Source: Mycolicibacterium chubuense
GTDB taxonomy: Bacteria > Actinomycetota > Actinomycetes > Mycobacteriales > Mycobacteriaceae
DNA length: 36,477 nt
Direction of reading: 5' to 3'
Assembly: GCF_001044255.1 (NCBI RefSeq)
Contig: NZ_JYNX01000036.1
Location: 156,771 to 193,247, forward strand
Shown here: piece after piece, positions 26,776 to 36,477 of the stretch
How positions within the stretch are numbered: the stretch's first letter is position 1
Layout: each line of letters opens with the position of its first letter
Position numbers and translations under genes: made by a program
Notes under the pieces: model-generated
What the model was told of the DNA's origin: nothing
What the model saw: only the letters and a program-made list of their open reading frames with translations
Database searches by the model: none

Positions 26776-27432
26776 GTGCGTGACGCCCTGCTGTACCTGT
26801 GCACCGACGCCCGCCGGGAGCGCGGCGACCTGGCCGAGTTCGTCGACGCCGCGCTGGCCGGCGGCGTCGACATCATCCAGCTGCGGGACAAGGGATCGGC
26901 CGGTGAGCGGGAGTTCGGTCCGCTGGAAGCCGGTGCTGAGCTCGCCGCGCTGGAGGTGCTCGCCGACGCCGCGCGCCGCCACGACGCGCTGATCGCCGTC
27001 AACGACCGCGCCGACATCGCGCGCGCCGCGGGCGCCGACGTGCTGCACCTCGGCCAGGGCGATCTGCCGCTGCCGGTCGCCCGGGAGGTCTTCACCGGCG
27101 TCGTAGGGCGGTCCACCCACGACATCGACCAGGTCCGCGCAGCCATCGCCGAGGACGCCCCTGGCGGCCCGGACTACTTCTGCGTCGGTCCGTGCTGGCC
27201 CACGCCGACCAAACCCGGCCGGGCGGCACCGGGCCTGGACCTGGTCCGCGCGACCTCTGCGCTGACGCCGAGGAAGCCCTGGTTCGCGATCGGGGGCATC
27301 GACGCGGCCCGGCTTCCCGAGGTCGTCCAGGCCGGCGCGCGCCGGGCGGTCGTGGTGCGCGCGATCACCGCGGCCGACGACCCGACGGCCGCGGCCGCGG
27401 AGTTGAAGAAGATCCTCAGCTCTGCCCGTTGA
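26776..27432 (+). CDS. thiE: Thiamine-phosphate synthase ThiE
   Basis: A 218-residue TIM barrel enzyme that couples hydroxymethylpyrimidine diphosphate and thiazole phosphate to give thiamine phosphate. Family motifs are [60 protein letters not shown] and WFAIGGI (phosphate site). The GTG at 26776 is the start that gives the normal length; the frame runs on far upstream only because it is antisense to thiO. No ribosome binding site precedes it, so leaderless translation is possible. It is divergent from the riboswitch-controlled thiO operon and overlaps mutT3 by 17 bp at its 3' end. Confidence 0.95.
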   Translation: MRDALLYLCTDARRERGDLAEFVDAALAGGVDIIQLRDKGSAGEREFGPLEAGAELAALEVLADAARRHDALIAVNDRADIARAAGADVLHLGQGDLPLPVAREVFTGVVGRSTHDIDQVRAAIAEDAPGGPDYFCVGPCWPTPTKPGRAAPGLDLVRATSALTPRKPWFAIGGIDAARLPEVVQAGARRAVVVRAITAADDPTAAAAELKKILSSAR

Positions 27433-27907
27433 CCAGCGGCGGGATGGCCGCGGCGACCTCGCGCAGCCGCGCCCAGCTCGCGGCGAACCCCGGATGCAGC
27501 GGCAGTTCGGCGACCTCGTCCTCGGGCACCCACCGCAGCTCCGCGCTCTCCCGGTTCGGCACCGTCTCGAGGAGGTGCTCGGCGTCGGCGATCACGGTCG
27601 TGTAGCTCCAGCCGCTCACCTCTGCGGTGACCACGGTGGTCCGCACGACCAGCCGGTGGGCCTGCAGTCCCGCCTCTTCGTGGGCCTCGCGCACCGCCGC
27701 CTGCTCCGGGGTCTCGTGGCTGTCGCGGGCGCCGCCCGGCAGACCCCACGTCCCGCCCTGGTGACTCCACGGCGCCCGGTGCTGCAGCAGCACGGCCAGC
27801 GAGCCGTCCGAACGCGGAGCTCTCAGCAACAGTCCGGCGGCGCCGTGCCTACCCCAGTAGGCCGCCCCGTCGGCCGATACCACCCAGCCGTCACCGTCGC
27901 CGCGCAC
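27416..27907 (-). CDS. mutT3: Nudix hydrolase, MutT3-like
   Basis: A 163-residue Nudix protein. The Nudix box fits the consensus exactly: [20 protein letters not shown] followed by EAGL. The order thiE-mutT3 is the same as Rv0414c-Rv0413 in M. tuberculosis, which supports MutT3, an enzyme reported to clear oxidised or 8-oxo-type nucleotides. An alternative is a general dinucleoside or sugar nucleotide pyrophosphatase; sequence alone cannot settle this. The GTG at 27907 gives the normal N-terminus [14 protein letters not shown]. It is monocistronic, with its start facing the glnX promoter region. Confidence 0.9.
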   Translation of the reverse strand: MRGDGDGWVVSADGAAYWGRHGAAGLLLRAPRSDGSLAVLLQHRAPWSHQGGTWGLPGGARDSHETPEQAAVREAHEEAGLQAHRLVVRTTVVTAEVSGWSYTTVIADAEHLLETVPNRESAELRWVPEDEVAELPLHPGFAASWARLREVAAAIPPLVNGQS

Positions 27908-27984
27908 GCGTCCAGCTTAGGGAACGGATCTGGATATCGGGCGAGTCGCAGCCGGGAATCCCCACACTCCGGACGAGGAGCTCT

Positions 27985-27990
27985 TAGAAT
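27985..27990 (+). promoter_or_regulatory. Candidate -10 box for glnX-glnH-pknG
   Basis: TAGAAT is a good mycobacterial -10 hexamer in the 168-bp gap between mutT3 and glnX, about 85 bp upstream of the glnX start. No convincing -35 box is seen at the usual distance. Transcription from here would include the short leader frame at 28032. Confidence 0.35.
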
Positions 27991-28031
27991 TCCCTCAGAG
28001 ATTTGGCGCAGTTAGAGTTGGGCCAGTCGAC

Positions 28032-28079
28032 ATGACCGCCGAAGAGAACGAGACCGGGATGAGGTCCGCGCAAACGTGA
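28032..28079 (+). other. Possible 15-codon leader peptide overlapping glnX start
   Basis: ATG at 28032 opens a frame MTAEENETGMRSAQT that stops at TGA 28077-28079, within the GTGA that includes the glnX GTG at 28076. The arrangement is the one typical of translationally coupled genes. There is no ribosome binding site before this ATG. It may instead be chance, or the original N-terminus of glnX separated by a frameshift. Confidence 0.3.
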
Positions 28080-29395
28080 CTGTGGAGTTGGCGCACCCCT
28101 CGACGGAGCCTCTTGCGTCGCGGTCGCCGACGGCCACGGCGCATCCCCGGTGGTGGTTCCTGTGGACGACCCCCGGCCGGATCCTGACGATCGGGCTGGT
28201 GCTGGCCGCCCTGGTGATCGCCAGCGCGTTCGCCACGTCGACGACGATCAACGACCGCCAGCAGGCGCTGACCACCGTGCTCAACCGCACCGAGCCGCTG
28301 GCCTTCGCCGCCGGTCAGCTCTACACCACGCTGTCGGTGGCCGACGCCGCCGCCGCGACCGCGTTCATCGCCGGCGCCGAACCCCGCGCGGTCCGGCAGC
28401 GCTACGAGCAGGCGATCACCGACGCGGCGGTGGCCGTCACGCGAGCGTCCAGCGGGCTCACCGACGAGCCGCTGGTGCAGCTGCTCGGCCGGATCAACGC
28501 CCGGCTGGCCGTCTACACCGGGCTCGTGGAGACGGCGCGGACCAACAACCGCGCCGGCAATCCGGTCGGCTCGTCGTACCTGTCCGAGGCGTCGTCGCTG
28601 ATGCAGCAGCAGATCCTGCCCGACGCCCAACGCCTCTACGAGCAGACCTCGGCCCGCGTCGACGCCGAGACCACCGCCTCGACGCGGATCCCCGGGCCGG
28701 TGATCCTGATCGTGCTGAGCACGCTGCTGTTCGGCGCGTTCGCCAACCGGTGGCTCGCCAAACGCACCCGGCGGCGGGTCAACATCGGCTTCGTCGCCGG
28801 CGGCCTGGCCGTGCTGATCATGCTGATCTGGGTGGGCACGGCGCTGATCATCTCGACCACCGACAGCCGCAGCGCCAAGGAGACCGCGGCCGAATCCCTC
28901 AAGACGGTGACCACGCTGGCGATCACCGCGCAGCAGGCCCGCGCCGACGAGACGCTGTCGCTGATCCGGCGCGGCGACGAGAACGTCCGCAAGCAGTCCT
29001 ACTACCAGCGCATCGATCAGATGCAACAGCAGCTGAACCGCTATCTGGCCAACGACAACTCGATCGACAAGACCGGCCTGGCCGACGCCGACGGGCTGCT
29101 CAACCGGTGGCGGGCCGCCGACGACCGCATCACCGCCTACATCGCGGTCGGCAACTACCAGGCCGCGACGCAGGTCGCGCTCGGCGTCGGGGAGGACGAC
29201 GCGACCCCGGCCTTCGACAAGCTGGACGAGGCGCTGACCAACGGCATCGAGCAGAGCCGCGCCCAGCTGCGCAACGAGATCGTCAACGCCCGCCGCGTGC
29301 TCTCCGGCGCCACCGTCGGCGCCGCCGCGCTGTCGGTGATGGCGGCGATCGCGGTGGCGCTGGGCATCTGGCCGCGACTCAGTGAGTACCGCTGA
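28076..29395 (+). CDS. glnX: GlnX, transmembrane partner of the Asp/Glu-sensing GlnH-PknG pathway
   Basis: A 439-residue membrane protein, homologue of Rv0412c. Four hydrophobic helices are visible at about 35-55, 206-224, 237-260 and 411-431. They define two similar extracytoplasmic helical domains (56-205 and 261-410), each looking like a sensor four-helix bundle. In M. tuberculosis GlnX is reported to relay the binding of external aspartate or glutamate by lipoprotein GlnH to the kinase PknG. The GTG at 28076 is the only start in frame before the first helix, with GGATGAGG about 11 nt upstream. The three genes follow in fixed order, glnX-glnH-pknG. Confidence 0.9.
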   Translation: MTVELAHPSTEPLASRSPTATAHPRWWFLWTTPGRILTIGLVLAALVIASAFATSTTINDRQQALTTVLNRTEPLAFAAGQLYTTLSVADAAAATAFIAGAEPRAVRQRYEQAITDAAVAVTRASSGLTDEPLVQLLGRINARLAVYTGLVETARTNNRAGNPVGSSYLSEASSLMQQQILPDAQRLYEQTSARVDAETTASTRIPGPVILIVLSTLLFGAFANRWLAKRTRRRVNIGFVAGGLAVLIMLIWVGTALIISTTDSRSAKETAAESLKTVTTLAITAQQARADETLSLIRRGDENVRKQSYYQRIDQMQQQLNRYLANDNSIDKTGLADADGLLNRWRAADDRITAYIAVGNYQAATQVALGVGEDDATPAFDKLDEALTNGIEQSRAQLRNEIVNARRVLSGATVGAAALSVMAAIAVALGIWPRLSEYR

Positions 29396-29428
29396 TGAGC
29401 GCTGGCGCGAAGAAGAAACAGCTGGTGA

Positions 29429-32686
<3,258 letters not shown>

Positions 32687-32908
32687 GCAAACAACGGAAT
32701 CCGTTGCCGAAGTGTCTATACCTTTCGGCGCGCCTCCCGCGAGGTGACGGACGGCGGCAAAATTGACGCAGATGCGCTGGTGAGGGCCAGTCGGTGCGAA
32801 AATCAACGGATCATGGTCAAGGTACTGATTCCGTAGTATCGTCTACCCCACGCTTTAAGACCCTAGGGCTGTTTTCCCCTGACGGCATCCTCGCTGAGGG
32901 AGGCCTCG
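32687..32908. other. Intergenic region with two inverted repeats and STAS gene leader
   Basis: This 222-bp gap is the longest non-coding stretch. It begins with a perfect 6-bp dyad, CAACGGAATCCGTTG (32692-32706), followed by a 6-bp stem with 12-nt loop, GCCGAA ... TTCGGC (32706-32729). These may end or trim the pknG transcript, but there is no U-tract. Further down, TAGTAT (32834-32839) is a possible -10 box for the STAS gene, without a clear -35. GAGGGAGG (32896-32903) is that gene's ribosome binding site. Confidence 0.4.
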
Positions 32909-33340
32909 ATGAGCACACAACGGGTGTTCCGCCCGGACCCGACGTCGTTCGAGCTGCGTGAAGAACACCATCGCGCCACCTTCTCGGCGTGCGAACTGCC
33001 GCCGCACACCGTGCTGGTCACGATCCACGGTGAGATCGACGCGACCAACGCCATGGCGCTCGCCCGCTACATCGAGAAGCGGCTCGGCGGTTCCCGCAAG
33101 CTGATCCTCGACCTGCAGACCGTGGAGTTCTTCGCCGCATCCGGTTTCGCGGCGCTGACCAACATCGACGTGGTGTGCACCCGCGCGGGCGTGCGGTGGT
33201 CGCTGCTGGCGGGTTCGCATGTGCGGCGGCTGCTGCGCATCTGCGATCCGAAGCGGGAACTACCGGTCGCCGCGGCCGCCGCCAAGTACACCCGCACACG
33301 CCCGAGCGATCGCAAGCTCCTCGTTGGTGGGCACCACTAG
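32909..33340 (+). CDS. STAS-domain protein, anti-sigma factor antagonist-like
   Basis: A 143-residue protein whose residues about 20-115 form a STAS fold: [40 protein letters not shown], then a C-terminal helix. Such proteins bind anti-sigma factors to free sigma factors such as SigF and are switched off by Ser phosphorylation in a DSSG or DSTG loop. Here the loop reads AASG, so the Asp and the phosphorylated Ser are both Ala. It may be permanently active or have a different partner. No anti-sigma kinase or sigma gene is nearby. The last 27 codons overlap the 3' end of ackA on the other strand by 81 bp, beyond the expected end of the domain. Confidence 0.82.
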   Translation: MSTQRVFRPDPTSFELREEHHRATFSACELPPHTVLVTIHGEIDATNAMALARYIEKRLGGSRKLILDLQTVEFFAASGFAALTNIDVVCTRAGVRWSLLAGSHVRRLLRICDPKRELPVAAAAAKYTRTRPSDRKLLVGGHH

Positions 33341-34420
33341 CACGGTCGTGCGCGCCCCGTCGGGGGAGATCCGCCGTGCTGCGCGGCCCGGGCTGTCGTT
33401 GAGGTGCTCGTCGATCTCGATCCCGAACGCGCCCAGCCCCGAGAGCGCGTCGCGGCGCACCAGTGCGTCGTTCTCGCCGACACCGGCGGTGAACGTGATG
33501 ACGTCGGCCCCGCCGAGCACGGCCAGATACGCACCGATGTACTTGCGGAGGCGGTGGATGTACACGTCGTAGGCCAGCTGTGCCGCCGCCTCACCGGCGG
33601 CGATCCTCCGGTGCAGCACCCGGAAGTCGATCTCGCCGCCGAGCCCGCGCACCCCGGAGTGACGGTTCAGCATGGTCTCGATGTCCTCGACGCTCATGCC
33701 GGCTTCGCGGACCAGATAGGTGATGATGCCGGGGTCCACGTCCCCGGAGCGGGTCCCCATCACCAGTCCCTCCATCGGCGTGAGCCCCATCGACGTCTCG
33801 ACCGGCCGGCCCCCGACGAGGGCCGACGCCGACGCGCCGTTGCCCAGGTGCAGCACGATCTGGCGCAGCGACGCGGCGGGCACGCCGAGGAACTCCGCGG
33901 CCTGCTCGCTGACGTACTGGTGTGAGGTGCCGTGGAATCCGTAGCGCCGGATGTGCCAGCGCTCGGCGATCTCGCTGTCGATCGCGTAGGTGGCCGCGGC
34001 CGCCGGCAGGTCGTGGAAGAACGCGGTGTCGAACACCGCGATGTGCGGAAGGTCGGGAAGGGCCTTGCGCGCCACCTCGATCCCGAGGATCGCGGGAGGA
34101 TTGTGCAACGGCGCCAGCGGCGCCAGCTCTTTCAGCCGCGCGATCAGCTCATCGTCGACGACGGTCGGCCGGTACAGGTCGGGGCCGCCGTGCACCACCC
34201 GGTGCCCGACCGCCACCAATCCGAGTTCTTCGAGGTGGTGGCCGTCCTCGGCGAGTGCTGCGAAGACGACGTCCAGTGCGGCACCGTGATCGGGCACATC
34301 GGCGGAGTCGCCGATCCGCTCGACGATCCCGTCGGCCACCGTCGCACCCGAATCCGGTTCGATCACCGAGTATTTCACCGAGGACGAGCCGGAGTTGAGC
34401 ACCAGGACCGACGAGGTCAC
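33260..34420 (-). CDS. ackA: Acetate kinase AckA
   Basis: A 386-residue kinase that interconverts acetate plus ATP and acetyl phosphate plus ADP. Conserved family motifs are [14 protein letters not shown] at the N-terminus (Asn and Ser of the active site), GHRVVHGG (Arg), [19 protein letters not shown] (catalytic His/Arg region), [12 protein letters not shown] (phosphate loop), GLMP-like [16 protein letters not shown] and FTAGVGEN near the end. The start is a GTG overlapping the pta stop (GTGA), so the pair is translated as a unit. Together they make or consume acetyl-CoA by way of acetyl phosphate. Its 3' end overlaps the convergent STAS gene. Confidence 0.96.
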   Translation of the reverse strand: MTSSVLVLNSGSSSVKYSVIEPDSGATVADGIVERIGDSADVPDHGAALDVVFAALAEDGHHLEELGLVAVGHRVVHGGPDLYRPTVVDDELIARLKELAPLAPLHNPPAILGIEVARKALPDLPHIAVFDTAFFHDLPAAAATYAIDSEIAERWHIRRYGFHGTSHQYVSEQAAEFLGVPAASLRQIVLHLGNGASASALVGGRPVETSMGLTPMEGLVMGTRSGDVDPGIITYLVREAGMSVEDIETMLNRHSGVRGLGGEIDFRVLHRRIAAGEAAAQLAYDVYIHRLRKYIGAYLAVLGGADVITFTAGVGENDALVRRDALSGLGAFGIEIDEHLNDSPGRAARRISPDGARTTVLVVPTNEELAIARACAGVLGGGRGDR

Positions 34421-36477
34421 TTCTCGCGCCCCTGCGCCTGGATGGCGGTGATCGCCACGGTGTTCACGATGTCTTCGACCAGAGCCCCCCGCGACAGGTC
34501 GTTGACCGGTTTGTTCAGGCCCTGCAGCACCGGCCCGATCGCGATCGCGCCCGCGCTGCGCTGCACCGCCTTGTAGGTGTTGTTGCCGGTGTTGAGGTCG
34601 GGGAAGATCAGCACCGTCGCGTGTCCCGCCACGGCGGAGTCGGGCATCTTCGTCGCCGCCACCGACGGTTCCACCGCGGCGTCGTACTGGATCGGGCCCT
34701 CCACCAGCAACTCCGGTTCGCGGGAGCGCACCAATTCCGTTGCCTTCCTGACCTTGTCGACGTCGGCGCCGGTCCCGGAGGTACCCGTGGAGTAGGACAG
34801 CATCGCGACCCTCGGTTCGATGCCGAACTGCGCGGCGGTGCGCGCCGAGGAGATCGCGATGTCGGCGAGCTGCTCGGCGGTGGGGTCCGGGACGATCGCA
34901 CAGTCGCCGTAGGCGAGCACTTCGTGGGCGAGGCACATGAAGAAGATGCTCGAAACCGTGCTGACGTCCGGCAGCGTCTTGATGATCTCGAAGGCGGGCC
35001 GCACCGTGTGCGCGGTAGTGTGCCGGGCGCCCGACACCATGCCGTCGACCATCTCGTTGTGCACCAGCATCGTGCCGAAATACGAGACGTCGTGCATGGT
35101 TTCGCGGGCCTGCTCGACGCTGACGCCCTTGTGCTTGCGCATCTCGGCGTACTGCTCGGCGAATCGGTCGCACAGCTCGCTGCGCTGCGGATCGAGGATC
35201 ACCGCATCAGAGAGGTCGACCCCGAGTTCGGCGGCGCGGGCCCGCACCTGCTGCTCGTCGCCGAGGATGGTCAGCTCGGCGACGTTGCGCTTGAGCAGCC
35301 GGCCGGCCGCCTTGAGGATGCGGTCGTCGTCGCCCTCGGGCAGCACGATCCGCTTGCGGTCGGCGCGGGCCCGGTCGAGCAGCTGGTAGGTGAACATCTG
35401 CGGGGTGATCACCGTCGGGATCGGAATCGCCAACTGCGCCAACAGATCCGCGGTGTCGACGTAGGTATCCATCAGGGCCAGCGCGGTGTCGACCTTGCGC
35501 GGCGAGTCCGCGGTCATCCGGCCGCGCGTGGCCGCCACCCGGCTCGCGGTCTCGAACGTGCCGAAGCGGGTCTGCAGGATCGGCAGGCGCAGGCCGAGAC
35601 CGGTCACCAGGGCGTCGACCGCGGGGTGCAGCGGCAGCCCGCCGTTGAGGATGGCGCACGACAATGACGGAAATCCTTCGGCCGCATGGGCGCTGAGCAC
35701 GGCCAGCACGACGTCGGAGCGGTCGCCGGGGGTGATGACGGCGACGCCCTCGGTCAGCCGCTCCAGCACGTGCTCGGCGGTCATGCCGGCCACCAGCACG
35801 TCTTCGGCCTCTCGTCCCAGCAGCGCCGGATCACCCTGGACCACCGTGCCCTCGACGGCGGCCTGTAGTTCGGCGACCGACGGCGCCACGAGCAGCGGCT
35901 CCTCCGGAAGGACATAACTGCGCAGCGGGAGGTCGTCGAGCGCGGCGGCGACGTCGGCCAGCTGCGCCGGGTCGCACCGGTTGACCACGACGGCGGCGGT
36001 GTGCGCGTGCTGCGCGGCGATCTCGTCCATGCAGAGCGCGACGACCTGCTCGACCTGCGCGGGCGTGCGGTCCTTGGCCTTGACCGCCAGCACGACGGGT
36101 GCACCGAGGTTGGCGGCGATGCGGGCGTTCATCGAGAGCTCACTGGGAGTGGCGACGTCGGTGTAGTCGCTGCCGACGATCAGCACGGCGTCGCACCGGT
36201 CCGCGACGTGGTGGAAGCGGTCGACGATGTCGGCCAGGGCCGCCTCGGGGTCGTCGTGCAGCTGCTGGTAGCTGACGCCGACGCACTCCTCGTACGGCAG
36301 GCCGGCGGTGGTGTGGGTCAGCAGGAGTTCCAGGATGTAGTCGCGGCCCTCGCTGATACGGGTGATCGGCCGGAACACCCCGACCCGGGCGACTGTCGCG
36401 GCGAGCCGGTGCAGGATGCCCAGCGCGATCGTCGACTTTCCGGTGTCCCCCTCGGGCGAGGCGACATAGATCGCGGA
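34417..36477 (-). CDS. pta: Phosphate acetyltransferase Pta (5' end outside window)
   Basis: 686 residues are visible and the frame is open to the window edge; probably only a few N-terminal residues are missing, as the M. tuberculosis enzyme has about 690. The N-terminal domain begins [20 protein letters not shown], a P-loop of the dethiobiotin-synthetase-like type. A DRTGG regulatory domain follows (about 220-330). The C-terminal catalytic PTA_PTB domain contains [62 protein letters not shown] and [20 protein letters not shown]. It converts acetyl-CoA and phosphate to acetyl phosphate. In M. tuberculosis fgd1 lies just upstream of pta, so it may lie just beyond this edge. Confidence 0.96.
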   Translation of the reverse strand, partial: SAIYVASPEGDTGKSTIALGILHRLAATVARVGVFRPITRISEGRDYILELLLTHTTAGLPYEECVGVSYQQLHDDPEAALADIVDRFHHVADRCDAVLIVGSDYTDVATPSELSMNARIAANLGAPVVLAVKAKDRTPAQVEQVVALCMDEIAAQHAHTAAVVVNRCDPAQLADVAAALDDLPLRSYVLPEEPLLVAPSVAELQAAVEGTVVQGDPALLGREAEDVLVAGMTAEHVLERLTEGVAVITPGDRSDVVLAVLSAHAAEGFPSLSCAILNGGLPLHPAVDALVTGLGLRLPILQTRFGTFETASRVAATRGRMTADSPRKVDTALALMDTYVDTADLLAQLAIPIPTVITPQMFTYQLLDRARADRKRIVLPEGDDDRILKAAGRLLKRNVAELTILGDEQQVRARAAELGVDLSDAVILDPQRSELCDRFAEQYAEMRKHKGVSVEQARETMHDVSYFGTMLVHNEMVDGMVSGARHTTAHTVRPAFEIIKTLPDVSTVSSIFFMCLAHEVLAYGDCAIVPDPTAEQLADIAISSARTAAQFGIEPRVAMLSYSTGTSGTGADVDKVRKATELVRSREPELLVEGPIQYDAAVEPSVAATKMPDSAVAGHATVLIFPDLNTGNNTYKAVQRSAGAIAIGPVLQGLNKPVNDLSRGALVEDIVNTVAITAIQAQGREK

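Overview
The window is high-GC, gene-dense DNA from a mycobacterium, most likely a rapid grower of the Mycolicibacterium type. The evidence is the glnX-glnH-pknG signalling operon, pta-ackA, the thiO-thiS-thiG / thiE / mutT3 block, an lpqL-type lipoprotein peptidase and a very close EthA relative. In M. tuberculosis most of these lie in one block (about Rv0408 to Rv0418); here the block is in reversed orientation and interrupted by extra genes.

Positions 1-2967 start with an abnormal junction. The first ~35 codons of a DUF3040 gene run out of frame into a 5'-truncated sugar-phosphate isomerase-like gene, followed by a short-chain dehydrogenase and an NCS2 nucleobase-type permease. Positions 2909-16886 form an accessory catabolic cluster in several divergent units: acyl-CoA dehydrogenase (-); DAO-type oxidoreductase and cupin (+); PYROXD2-like oxidoreductase and ADP-forming acyl-CoA synthetase (-); a TetR regulator (+); class III aminotransferase and PotA-like ATPase (-); PotD/PotB/PotC-like transporter and a Rieske oxygenase (+). 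Three divergent promoter regions carry nearly the same palindrome, TAGAYTGANNNNTCAGTCAA, and a fourth degenerate copy overlaps the start of the Rieske gene. The best reading is a TetR-controlled regulon for importing and degrading a nitrogen compound, possibly a methylated or quaternary amine. The substrate is not identified.

Positions 16840-22236 (minus) hold ethA, an alpha/beta hydrolase and two tandem M28-type lipoprotein peptidases, packed as one operon. The promoter has two EthR-like dyads but no neighbouring ethR. The second peptidase has lost the catalytic glutamate. Positions 22313-26722 (minus) form a TPP-riboswitch-led operon, thiO-thiS-thiG-SGNH hydrolase-ABC ATPase-ABC permease, with overlapping genes; the last gene has a one-base frameshift. 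Divergent thiE and convergent mutT3 follow.

Positions 28076-32686 carry glnX-glnH-pknG, which senses external Asp/Glu and signals to central nitrogen metabolism. A STAS-domain protein lacking the usual phosphorylatable serine follows. The window ends in minus-strand pta-ackA, with pta cut by the right edge. I saw no RNA genes other than the riboswitch, no CRISPR arrays and no insertion sequences. Almost no space is non-coding; the largest gap is about 220 bp (32687-32908).
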